From a virus, in the IMG/VR virus record IMGVR_UViG_3300038425_000175, positions 1-32,166 of that record: a DNA stretch of 32,166 nt. One strand, given 5' to 3'. The translations under genes and the position numbers were made by a program. Each line of letters opens with the position of its first letter. Position 1 is the first letter of the stretch. The notes under the pieces were generated by a model. That model did not search any database, had not been told where the DNA came from, and worked only from the letters and a program-made list of their open reading frames with translations. Below are positions 11,056-18,081 of the stretch, piece by piece.

Positions 11056-13821
11056 CTATTTTACTACCATGACTTGCTTCGCTCGCACAAGTTTCATTTG
11101 CTTGTCCACCAGGTCGTTGAGCCACCTGTTTTTCGGTTCGTCGTCGTCATCCTCGGGGCCGAGCGATGCGATCACAAAGCCACGCTGCCGGGCACCCTCC
11201 AGAATGAACGTCGCCCAGTCGAACTTGTCAGGGCTGCGTCCCAGCCTCTCTTTCAAGTCCTCCTTGGGCTCAACCTCGATCTTGTTTCCGGCAACGGTCT
11301 TGTATTCTCGGATGCAGCCTTCATCCACCACGTCCTCCCCCAGTTCCCGGACCTGCTCGGCCTCAATCGCGTAGCGCAGCGAGAACCAAATCTCAGTGAT
11401 CTTCTTGCTGTAATGCTCATCGCACCGTTTGAGCCGCAACTGCCGGGTGCGCTCGTCGAAAATCCTCAAGTCCTGGCGCACAGGACGCTTGGTGGGATTG
11501 CCGCCTTCCTCAATCGGCAGCGGCGGGTTATGGCCAAATACCCGCGCGAAAGCGTAACCCACTGTGCCCTTGCCGAAGGCCCCGTAGAAAGCGTTCTCAT
11601 AAGGGATGTCGTATTGATCCAAGTCAATCTTCACCGTCTCGGCGATCTGGTCTTCGGGTGATGCCTTGAGCCGCAGGTTGATCTGAATGGGTGTCGGCTG
11701 CGTAAACCGGATGATCTGTCCGCCTTCAAGGGACTCGCCGAATTCGGCCCAGCCGCGCATGCAACGGTCCCCGCCGCCATAGGCCGGGTCCACCGCGTAA
11801 ATCTTCGTCCGCTTCTCATTGGCCCACGTGGCCTTTTCAAACACGCGATGGTCCCGGCAAAGCTGCTTCGTGATGACGCGATCATGGGCGAGGCTGAATT
11901 TCATCACGCCCTTGACCCGGCGGTAGAAGTCCGGCGAGTCGGGTCCGGAATCGTGAATCACCCGCCGCATGAACTTGTAGCCGATCAGGCCGGGATACGG
12001 TTCAATGGCTTCCGGCCCCACGTCGAAGTTCGGCGAATCGGTCCCTACTAGATTGATGCACCGGCCATTCAAGAACTTCGTGTCCCAGCAGGTTGTCTTT
12101 TCGGGTTCGGGGAGCGAGTTCCAGCCGTCTTTGGGTTCCGCTGACACGCCGAGCGGATCATCCGGGTTATGATTTGGGTTGCCTGAGCCAACGATCTTTA
12201 CGTCGGGATTGGCGAACAGGGAATTCCACGAATGAAGAAAGGTGCCAGCCATGTACTGCAACTCATCCCCGATAAACCGCACCCGTTGCTGCTTGATACC
12301 CACGAACAGCGAATCTCCCACCCATTGCTTGTTTTCGTAGCAAGCCTTGCCCATGATGCCAAGCCGCCGATCCCGCATCTTGGTGTCTTCGAGCTTGTGC
12401 GTGTAGATCGCATGGTGATGATCCACGATGTTACCCGCCAGCCACGGCCAGCGCGCCTGTCCTGCTGCCCAGAGCGACTTGATCTCACCGAAAATATTGC
12501 TTTCGAGCTTGTCCACCTTCGTCGTCGTCACCAAGGCGAGCGTGTTTTCCGGGTGGCACCAGTAGTCAATCAGCAACCATTCCGCAGCGTGCGCAGTTTT
12601 CTGACTGCTGTTATGGTGAATAGTTCCCTCAGCAAAATAGTGATGAGCCTTCGGAACCTCAATATCATAAAAATAATCCGTGCCTACGGAAATAATGCTT
12701 TTTATTCTTGTTGCGTTTCTATGATGATGTACATTTTCTGAATGGCAAGACCCAGAATCAGTCCTAAAAACCGCATCTGTATTTACTGCAAGGCTGTTTT
12801 CCCTAGTCCGAATCCCAAAAAGATCAGAAACACATGCTCTAACAAATGTCTTAGTAAATTCCTGAGCAACTTTCAACGCACCGTAAAACGCAGAAAAAGG
12901 GCCAGCGGAAAAGTTGTCAACATTTCTTGTGAGCGATGCAAAAAAAGTTTCTTCACATGGCCGTGTTTTAAAAACACCAGGAGGTTTTGTTCCAACACTT
13001 GCCGCAACGCTTGGTTTTCCCACTCCCAACCCACTGGTAAAAATCATCCCTATTGGAAAGGTGGACTCAGAAGAAACTGGCGAGGAACGTCTTGGAAGGC
13101 TGCCCAAAAATCCGCTAGGATCAGAGACGGTTGGAAATGCAGCGTGTGCAAAATAACTCCAGTTGGGGAATTGGTGCATGTTCACCACATCGAGCCGTTC
13201 AGTGTATTCGGAAGAGAGCGGCATGTCGAAGCAAACAGGCTCGGCAATCTTATTTGCCTCTGCCGGTCCTGTCACATGAAAGTTGAAAGAGGAAGCATTC
13301 GTATCGTATCCAGAGACAACATCTCCTGCTGATAAATCGGAAACGTGAACAAACCCACCTGGAGTCAAAACCCGGTGCGTGGCAGTAGCGGTGAATCGGT
13401 TTCCGTTTTCAAGCACGACTTCAAATAATTCAGCTATGCCCTTGATGAACGGCACATGAGCCAATCGTGGGCCTTCCAGCGTCATAACGACCGGGGAAAT
13501 CCGGTTTCGGTGCAGCCATTCAATCGTAGGTTGCTCCCCGGTGATGGGATTCAAAATGCGCGTCTTTCCCGCCACGCAAGCCGATCCCATCAGGATCGTG
13601 ATTTCGTGCTCGATGATCTCCTTGTAGATAAGCCGGGTCCAGCGATGCTCGTAGCGATTTATCCAGATCAATTTTCGAGCGGCAAGAAAGTGTTCCAACA
13701 ATCCCAGTCCAAATTGACGGCCTTGAACCTTGATGAAGCCGCCTGCCTTGATGAACTCGAACTCGATGGCCAGAGAATCCATCTGCGAGTCCCAGGTTAG
13801 GCCGTATTTTTCGGTGAGCAT
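11056..13821 (-). CDS. terL: Terminase large subunit, interrupted by an intein
   Basis: TerL is the packaging motor ATPase and nuclease. The precursor has 921 residues from ATG 13821; the frame is open to a TTG at 13836, but MLTEKYGLTWDSQMD is the more natural start. The N-extein is residues 1-81 and the C-extein starts at Ser405, so the mature protein would be 598 residues, a normal TerL length. Splicing joins GSA to SSQKT to make Walker A, GSASSQKT, with Gln where Gly is usual. Walker B is VRFIGDELQYM near 514-524. The RNase H-like nuclease has AVDPAYGGGDR near 676-686 and GRSPDKFDW at 861-869, the usual Asp sites. It is the first gene of the minus packaging operon, with the divergent palindromic region upstream. 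The intein is described separately. Confidence 0.88.
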   Translation of the reverse strand: MLTEKYGLTWDSQMDSLAIEFEFIKAGGFIKVQGRQFGLGLLEHFLAARKLIWINRYEHRWTRLIYKEIIEHEITILMGSACVAGKTRILNPITGEQPTIEWLHRNRISPVVMTLEGPRLAHVPFIKGIAELFEVVLENGNRFTATATHRVLTPGGFVHVSDLSAGDVVSGYDTNASSFNFHVTGPAEANKIAEPVCFDMPLSSEYTERLDVVNMHQFPNWSYFAHAAFPTVSDPSGFLGSLPRRSSPVSSESTFPIGMIFTSGLGVGKPSVAASVGTKPPGVFKTRPCEETFFASLTRNVDNFSAGPFSAFYGALKVAQEFTKTFVRACVSDLFGIRTRENSLAVNTDAVFRTDSGSCHSENVHHHRNATRIKSIISVGTDYFYDIEVPKAHHYFAEGTIHHNSSQKTAHAAEWLLIDYWCHPENTLALVTTTKVDKLESNIFGEIKSLWAAGQARWPWLAGNIVDHHHAIYTHKLEDTKMRDRRLGIMGKACYENKQWVGDSLFVGIKQQRVRFIGDELQYMAGTFLHSWNSLFANPDVKIVGSGNPNHNPDDPLGVSAEPKDGWNSLPEPEKTTCWDTKFLNGRCINLVGTDSPNFDVGPEAIEPYPGLIGYKFMRRVIHDSGPDSPDFYRRVKGVMKFSLAHDRVITKQLCRDHRVFEKATWANEKRTKIYAVDPAYGGGDRCMRGWAEFGESLEGGQIIRFTQPTPIQINLRLKASPEDQIAETVKIDLDQYDIPYENAFYGAFGKGTVGYAFARVFGHNPPLPIEEGGNPTKRPVRQDLRIFDERTRQLRLKRCDEHYSKKITEIWFSLRYAIEAEQVRELGEDVVDEGCIREYKTVAGNKIEVEPKEDLKERLGRSPDKFDWATFILEGARQRGFVIASLGPEDDDDEPKNRWLNDLVDKQMKLVRAKQVMVVK
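12610..13578 (-). mobile_element. TerL intein (323 residues) inserted in Walker A
   Basis: Inteins are self-splicing protein elements. The N-terminal splice block is CVAGKTRIL (Cys1, block A), TATHRVLTPGG near residues 65-75 is block B with its T-x-x-H, and the C-terminal blocks are YFYDIEVPKAHHYFAEG (F) and TIHHN followed by extein Ser (G), with the expected His-Asn at the junction. Insertion at the P-loop is a typical intein site in terminases. Only about 82 N-terminal and 44 C-terminal residues form the splicing domain, the size of a mini-intein. Residues about 83-279 between them are not an in-frame endonuclease: they are the antisense of an HNH gene on the plus strand. The linker keeps an open frame and would be translated as an odd Ser/Thr/Phe-rich insert. 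Confidence 0.88.
12742..13332 (+). CDS. HNH homing endonuclease encoded antisense inside the terL intein
   Basis: A 196-residue protein on the strand opposite terL. Zinc-ribbon pairs are C13-I-Y-C16 with C32-x3-C36, C63-E-R-C66 with C83-x3-C87, and C133-S-V-C136 with C174/C177. The HNH core is VHVHHIEPF (His148-His149), then NRLGNLICLCRSCH with Asn169 and His178. WKAAQKSARIRDGWKCSVC before it is the usual helix leading into HNH. HNH homing enzymes cut intein- or intron-less alleles so the element copies itself. The gene lies wholly within the intein, between splicing blocks B and F. There is no Shine-Dalgarno before the ATG, and a stop lies directly upstream. It contains 7 Leu and 19 Ser codons but no TTA, CTA or TCA, the three codons that would put stops in the intein frame. 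It looks more A/T-rich than its surroundings. Expression needs its own promoter, which I cannot identify. Confidence 0.85.
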   Translation: MARPRISPKNRICIYCKAVFPSPNPKKIRNTCSNKCLSKFLSNFQRTVKRRKRASGKVVNISCERCKKSFFTWPCFKNTRRFCSNTCRNAWFSHSQPTGKNHPYWKGGLRRNWRGTSWKAAQKSARIRDGWKCSVCKITPVGELVHVHHIEPFSVFGRERHVEANRLGNLICLCRSCHMKVERGSIRIVSRDNISC

Positions 13822-13957
13822 GATGGCTGTTGACAACCGTATCAGTTTCAGTGAACACTTGCAATGTGGTCCAGATAATCGAGTTTTGTCCCGCCGCGTG
13901 CCTTTTGGGAATCATTCCCGTCTGGATCACCGCGCGAGCGGGACTTGATTTCAAACC
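13822..13957. promoter_or_regulatory. Divergent promoter region with nested palindromes
   Basis: This 136-bp gap separates the start of the minus late operon (terL) from the plus methyltransferase gene, so it must drive or link transcription in both directions. It has a palindrome GGGAATCATTCCC at 13907-13919 nested within outer arms GTCCCGC (13888-13894) and GCGGGAC (13938-13944), an arrangement that could be an operator or fold as a cruciform or hairpin. A TTGACA at 13828-13833 could be a -35 box but has no convincing -10; GATAAT at 13874-13879 could be a -10 for the plus strand with a poor -35. No exact promoter can be assigned. Confidence 0.4.
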
Positions 13958-14692
13958 ATGAATTCCGATCTGATTGTCTCAAGGCTCGACAAGGCTAAAC
14001 TTCTGCTTGCCGAATGCAGGGACGCCACCGGAGCCAAACGCATCGCGGACATGGCACACGCGGCGGAGATTTACGCGACCCGGCAACGATTATCCCAGGA
14101 CTCGATTGATTATGCGCATGCCGTCAAGATTGACGCAATGACGCTGCTGGGAGATTTTTTGCGACACCAACCCAAGGCAACAGGCGCCAGGGGGATAGGA
14201 AAGAGTGTGGTTCCTGTTGGAAACCGCACTAAAATAGCCACTTTGGAGGCTTCTGGAATCACCAAGAAGGAAAGTTCAATCAGCCAGAAGCTCAGTGTAA
14301 TGGCCGAGGAAAAACCTCAGCAACATGCGCTCATTCGATCTGCGCAAACTCCTTTGGCCTCCGTCTTTTCTTCCGCGCACGTTTCTCACAATTCCGGGGA
14401 TAACGAGTGGTACACGCCAGAACCTTACATTGTCGCGGCAAGGAAGGTTATGGACGGGATTGATCTGGACCCGGCTTCCAGCGTTGAGGCTAACAAAATC
14501 GTCAAAGCCAAGTATTTTTTCACCGATAAAGACGACGGGTTGAAGCAAGAATGGCGAGGTCGGGTCTTTATGAACCCACCCTACGCCTCCGAACTAATCG
14601 GGCCGTTTTGCACCCAGCTCTCCACCCACTATCAGAATGGTAGCGTCACTGCCGCCATCGCACTAGTCGCTTGGAAGCCTTCGCAAGCTTGA
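13958..14692 (+). CDS. Phage N6-adenine DNA methyltransferase, C-terminally truncated
   Basis: 244 residues. Residues 1-125 are helical and basic, resembling the N-terminal region often seen in phage Dam-type or ParB-like proteins. Residues about 147-235 match the phage DNA N6-adenine methyltransferase family: DNEWYTPEPYIVAARKVM, IDLDPASSVEANKIVKAKYFFT, and MNPPYASELIGPFC with the catalytic NPPY at 206-209. Family members usually continue after AIALV with a conserved segment (roughly NNATDT.WFQ) and a further strand-rich region; here the protein diverges at AIALVAWKPSQA and stops. None of the missing part is visible in other frames downstream. The enzyme may therefore be inactive, or an alternative short form. 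It would modify adenine in phage DNA to evade restriction. The start has no obvious Shine-Dalgarno. Confidence 0.75.
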   Translation: MNSDLIVSRLDKAKLLLAECRDATGAKRIADMAHAAEIYATRQRLSQDSIDYAHAVKIDAMTLLGDFLRHQPKATGARGIGKSVVPVGNRTKIATLEASGITKKESSISQKLSVMAEEKPQQHALIRSAQTPLASVFSSAHVSHNSGDNEWYTPEPYIVAARKVMDGIDLDPASSVEANKIVKAKYFFTDKDDGLKQEWRGRVFMNPPYASELIGPFCTQLSTHYQNGSVTAAIALVAWKPSQA

Positions 14693-14820
14693 TGACGTAT
14701 AGGCGGAATTTCTATTGACTGGATTCTTGTACGGCAGCATTCTTCTACCGGCTACCCGCAAAGCTGCCATCGCCATTGTTTTGGCGCTGAGGACATTTTT
14801 CACCATTTACTAGTTTGCCT

Positions 14821-15546
14821 ATGTCAACTTTGCTCGATTGCGCCTCGCGTTGTGTGAGCGTAGCTCCGGTCAACATCGTCGGTTCCCCTGGAGGCGGGGG
14901 TGCCGCCGGCCCCAACACCGTCACTGCCGCGACCACAACGGATCAGACCGGCATCCTTATCGGCAATGGCGCGAATGTGAGTTCGGTGGCCAATCCGCTG
15001 CCCATTGCCAATGGCGGCACCGGCGTTGCCACGCAGGCGGACGCGTTAACCGCATTACTCGGTGGTGCCGGGGTGCCACTTTCGGTGGCCAATGGCGGGA
15101 CCGGACTGACAGCCGCGCCAACGGCTGCGGCAACACCTGTAACTAGTTCCCCCGGCGATCCCGCCGGAACAACAAGCGCAACTCCGGTAATGATGGGTAT
15201 AGCCATATCCATTACGCCAGCGACCAGCGGGCGTTTGCTTCTGCTCATTAGCGGCACGGCCTCCAATGCTGGCGGTGGCGCTGCCGCAGTAACGGCCATT
15301 GGCCTGTATAGTGGGACTGGAGCGGCAGTCGGCAATGGCGTCGCCCTGCCTGGAACCGCCGTGCAGGTAGGAAAGACCAAAAACATCCTGACCGGCTCTG
15401 CTGGCGGCAAAATTGGTTTTGCCATTTCCCAAATCATAAGCGGCCTTACGGTGGCAACGCCTTACTGGTTTGATCTCGCGCTTACCTCTGACGGCGCAAA
15501 TAGTGCAAAAGTGTACGATTTGGACATCGCGGCTATTGAACTATAA
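14821..15546 (+). CDS. Tail fibre-like structural protein
   Basis: 241 residues from ATG 14821; an in-frame TTG two codons upstream is unlikely. Gly, Ala and Thr dominate. Two copies of the ANGGTG motif (near residues 62-66 and 89-93), each followed by an Ala/Leu segment, are a familiar signature of phage tail fibres and fibre-like spikes. The C-terminal half (AISITPATSGRLLLLISGTA, then YWFDLALTSDGANSAKVYDL) looks like a beta-sandwich. Its stop overlaps the next structural gene as TAATG. The exact virion position is unknown; it could be a spike, fibre shaft or head decoration. The 128 bp before it are non-coding with no clear ribosome-binding site. Confidence 0.55.
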   Translation: MSTLLDCASRCVSVAPVNIVGSPGGGGAAGPNTVTAATTTDQTGILIGNGANVSSVANPLPIANGGTGVATQADALTALLGGAGVPLSVANGGTGLTAAPTAAATPVTSSPGDPAGTTSATPVMMGIAISITPATSGRLLLLISGTASNAGGGAAAVTAIGLYSGTGAAVGNGVALPGTAVQVGKTKNILTGSAGGKIGFAISQIISGLTVATPYWFDLALTSDGANSAKVYDLDIAAIEL

Positions 15547-18080
15547 TGGCCAACGCCTTCCAGCCGCAGGCGGTTGAAGACTTCCTGACCTCATTCGAGG
15601 CGGGAATGGACAGCGGCACGTCGCCGCTGCTCCTGCCCAAGAACCAGCTTTCGTTCGGCACCAATACCACCGTCCGCGGGGCCTACGCCACGCATCGCCC
15701 GCCTTTCACCCGCCAAACGCTGGTGTTCCCCGATCCTGTCACCGAGGCGATGTTCCGAGGCGGGCTCTGGCAGGGGGCCTGTTACTACAAGCCTGACCTC
15801 GGCATGGAGCAACTGCTGGCCAGTATCTCGGGCCGACTTTACCTTCTCACGCCCGCGGGTTCCACGTGGAACATCACAGACGTGTCCATCCCCGGCGACC
15901 TCGACGACCCGCTGGCGACACAGGTTTGGATGTTCCAGGCCGAGCAGTTCGTCATTCGCACCGATGGCACCCTCAAGTTGCCTCTGTTCTTCAATGGCAC
16001 CAGTTCGCGCCGGTCCATCGGCAATCTGGCGCCTTACCTGACCATCCTGACGACAACGCCCGCTATCGTGCCCACGGCGGGATCCACCCTGACGGTTACG
16101 CTGGCGCTGGCTCCCCCGGCGCAATGGGCGGTCGGCACGCCGATCAGCGGCCTCACCATCGGCGATTACGAGGTTTCAAGCTGGACCGGCCCGGCAACGG
16201 TGGTTCTCACAAAGCTCAACGATGATGATGGCCCGGATGTCGGCACGGCCATTGACCAGACCGGCCAGACGATGATCTACCCGGAATTGCCCGCCGGGCG
16301 GCTGGGGGCCTATGGTATGGGCCGGGTCGCGCTGACCCTCAGCGACGGCAAACAGTTCGTCATCGGGGACATCAGCGGCGGCCCGAGCGGCAGCATCGCT
16401 TACGACCATAGGGATGCCGTTCTCAAGGTCAGCGAGAATGATTACCTCGTCGGCGGCGGCTATTTCAGCGTGCCCGGGGCCTGGGGCGACATCCGGGCGA
16501 TGATCTTCGCCTCCACGCTCGATGCGTCGCTCGGCCAGGGGCCGTTGCAGGTGATGACGACCACGCATTGCTTCTCGTGCATCATGCCGACCGACCGCAC
16601 GACCTGGGCGGCCGTCACCAACCCCATCGTCACGGTCAGCCTCATCTCGAATGGCTCGGAAAGCCAGAATGGAACGGTGAATGCCAATGGCGACATCCTT
16701 TTCCGTGCGGTGGACGGCATCCGGTCCCTGATCCTTGGCCGGCGCGACTTCGACACCTGGGGTAACGTGCCGCAGAGCAGCGAAATGGACCGAGTGTTGA
16801 GCCTGGACGTTCAGGATCTGCTCATCTACTCCAGCGCCGTCATCTTCGACAACCGGCTGCTGATGACTGCCGGGCCGTCCGCGGTGCCGGGACATGGCGT
16901 GTTCCATCCGGGGCTGATCGCGCTCAACTTTGATCCCCTGTCCAATCTGCGTGGCAAGGCGCCATCGGTCTATGACGGCCTCTGGACGGGCATCAACACG
17001 CTCCAGCTTGTCGTGGGCCGGTTCGCGGCGACAGAACGCGCGTTCTCGTTTACCTACAACCTCGCCACGAGCCAGATTGAACTGTACGAAATCGGCACAA
17101 CTCCAGTGGACGTGTTCGCCACGGTTGAGTGGCCCACACCTGACGAGATTTACGACAACGGCACCACGCCGATCATCTGGGCGCTTGAATCTCCGGTGGT
17201 ATTCAAGTCCGGCCCGAATGCCGCGCGGCAATTCCTGCGGCTGGTGGACGGCGAGATCGTGATTGATAACCTCGTCAGCACGGTCAACTTCGCGGTGTAC
17301 TACAAGCCCGACCAGTATCCCTGCTGGACACTCTGGTTCTCCTGGGCGGAGTGCGCCGCCAAGACCAGCGACCGCAGCAAACCCCAGTTCCGGCCCCGGA
17401 TGGGGTTGGGCGAGCCGGACTCGCACCCGTGCGACCTCTCAACCAACCGGCCCATGCGCGAGGGGTTCAATTTCCAGACGAAGCTCATCATCCAGGGCCA
17501 CTGCCGCATCCTGGGCCAGAACTACAAAGCCGTGACACTGCCGCTGCCTTCATTCGCCAAGCAATCCTGTAACCCGATTTGCGGCCCACCCGTGCCCCCA
17601 ACACCGCCCTCGCCGCCGCCACAAGTGCTGCCATTTTCTTTTTCACCAAGCAACACGCTCATTACTTGGACAGATAAAAACGGGATTCACATTGGCGCTG
17701 GAGGCTTGGCCGATTTCAATTCCACTGCGGACATTGCCAGCGTTACCATTGTTGCCATCGAATCTTCCGCCCTGACCGCAATCAACAATCTGAATCAATT
17801 ACCCGCTTTGGAAAACTTGGATGTCAGCCTTAATGCCTTGACAGTATTAGACATCGCGGGCACCGCACTCAACGCCTTGAATTGCAGTGGCAATAACCTG
17901 CCCACGGCACAGATTAACCAGATTTTATCTGTCCTGTCCGTTAATGGAATTACGGGTGGGGTGGCAGATACGTCCAATCAAACCCCCGCCGCGCCGCCGA
18001 GCGCCGGACCGCCCAGCGGTATTTTGGCTAAGATTTCACTTCAAGCCGAAGTGGCGCCGTGGACCGTAACCACTGACTGA
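15546..18080 (+). CDS. Tail nozzle/stabilization-like virion protein
   Basis: 844 residues. The N-terminus (SFEAGMDSGTSPLLLPKNQL, RGAYATHRPPFTRQTL, YYKPDLGMEQLLASISGRLY, IPGDLDDPLATQVWMFQAEQ, FVIRTDGTLKLPLFFNGTSS) resembles tail-tube nozzle or stabilization proteins of podoviruses: a beta-propeller-like series with GTS-SRRS. The main body is beta-rich with repeated Gly-Asp/Asn turns, as expected for a nozzle. At about residues 679-698 a proline-rich hinge (PPVPPTPPSPPPQ) leads to a C-terminal region (715-805) that resembles leucine-rich repeats (LPALENLDVSLNALTVLDIA and LNALNCSGNNL). The LRR tail suggests a receptor- or surface-binding extension. It overlaps the upstream stop as TAATG. Assignment is by pattern; the LRR reading is suggestive rather than certain. 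Confidence 0.58.
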   Translation: MANAFQPQAVEDFLTSFEAGMDSGTSPLLLPKNQLSFGTNTTVRGAYATHRPPFTRQTLVFPDPVTEAMFRGGLWQGACYYKPDLGMEQLLASISGRLYLLTPAGSTWNITDVSIPGDLDDPLATQVWMFQAEQFVIRTDGTLKLPLFFNGTSSRRSIGNLAPYLTILTTTPAIVPTAGSTLTVTLALAPPAQWAVGTPISGLTIGDYEVSSWTGPATVVLTKLNDDDGPDVGTAIDQTGQTMIYPELPAGRLGAYGMGRVALTLSDGKQFVIGDISGGPSGSIAYDHRDAVLKVSENDYLVGGGYFSVPGAWGDIRAMIFASTLDASLGQGPLQVMTTTHCFSCIMPTDRTTWAAVTNPIVTVSLISNGSESQNGTVNANGDILFRAVDGIRSLILGRRDFDTWGNVPQSSEMDRVLSLDVQDLLIYSSAVIFDNRLLMTAGPSAVPGHGVFHPGLIALNFDPLSNLRGKAPSVYDGLWTGINTLQLVVGRFAATERAFSFTYNLATSQIELYEIGTTPVDVFATVEWPTPDEIYDNGTTPIIWALESPVVFKSGPNAARQFLRLVDGEIVIDNLVSTVNFAVYYKPDQYPCWTLWFSWAECAAKTSDRSKPQFRPRMGLGEPDSHPCDLSTNRPMREGFNFQTKLIIQGHCRILGQNYKAVTLPLPSFAKQSCNPICGPPVPPTPPSPPPQVLPFSFSPSNTLITWTDKNGIHIGAGGLADFNSTADIASVTIVAIESSALTAINNLNQLPALENLDVSLNALTVLDIAGTALNALNCSGNNLPTAQINQILSVLSVNGITGGVADTSNQTPAAPPSAGPPSGILAKISLQAEVAPWTVTTD

Positions 18081-18081
18081 C

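Noticed and set aside
12232-12741. Plus-strand frame of 169 codons within terL
   Set aside because: It is antisense to conserved TerL sequence (Walker B region) and shows no domain pattern, unlike the HNH frame that follows it.
14693-14820. Possible missing C-terminus of the methyltransferase in other frames
   Set aside because: All three forward frames were read and none shows the expected motif; treated as non-coding.
16176-17426. 416-codon minus-strand frame opposite the nozzle-like gene
   Set aside because: Shadow frame of a GC-rich gene; no domain, and located inside a coupled plus-strand operon.
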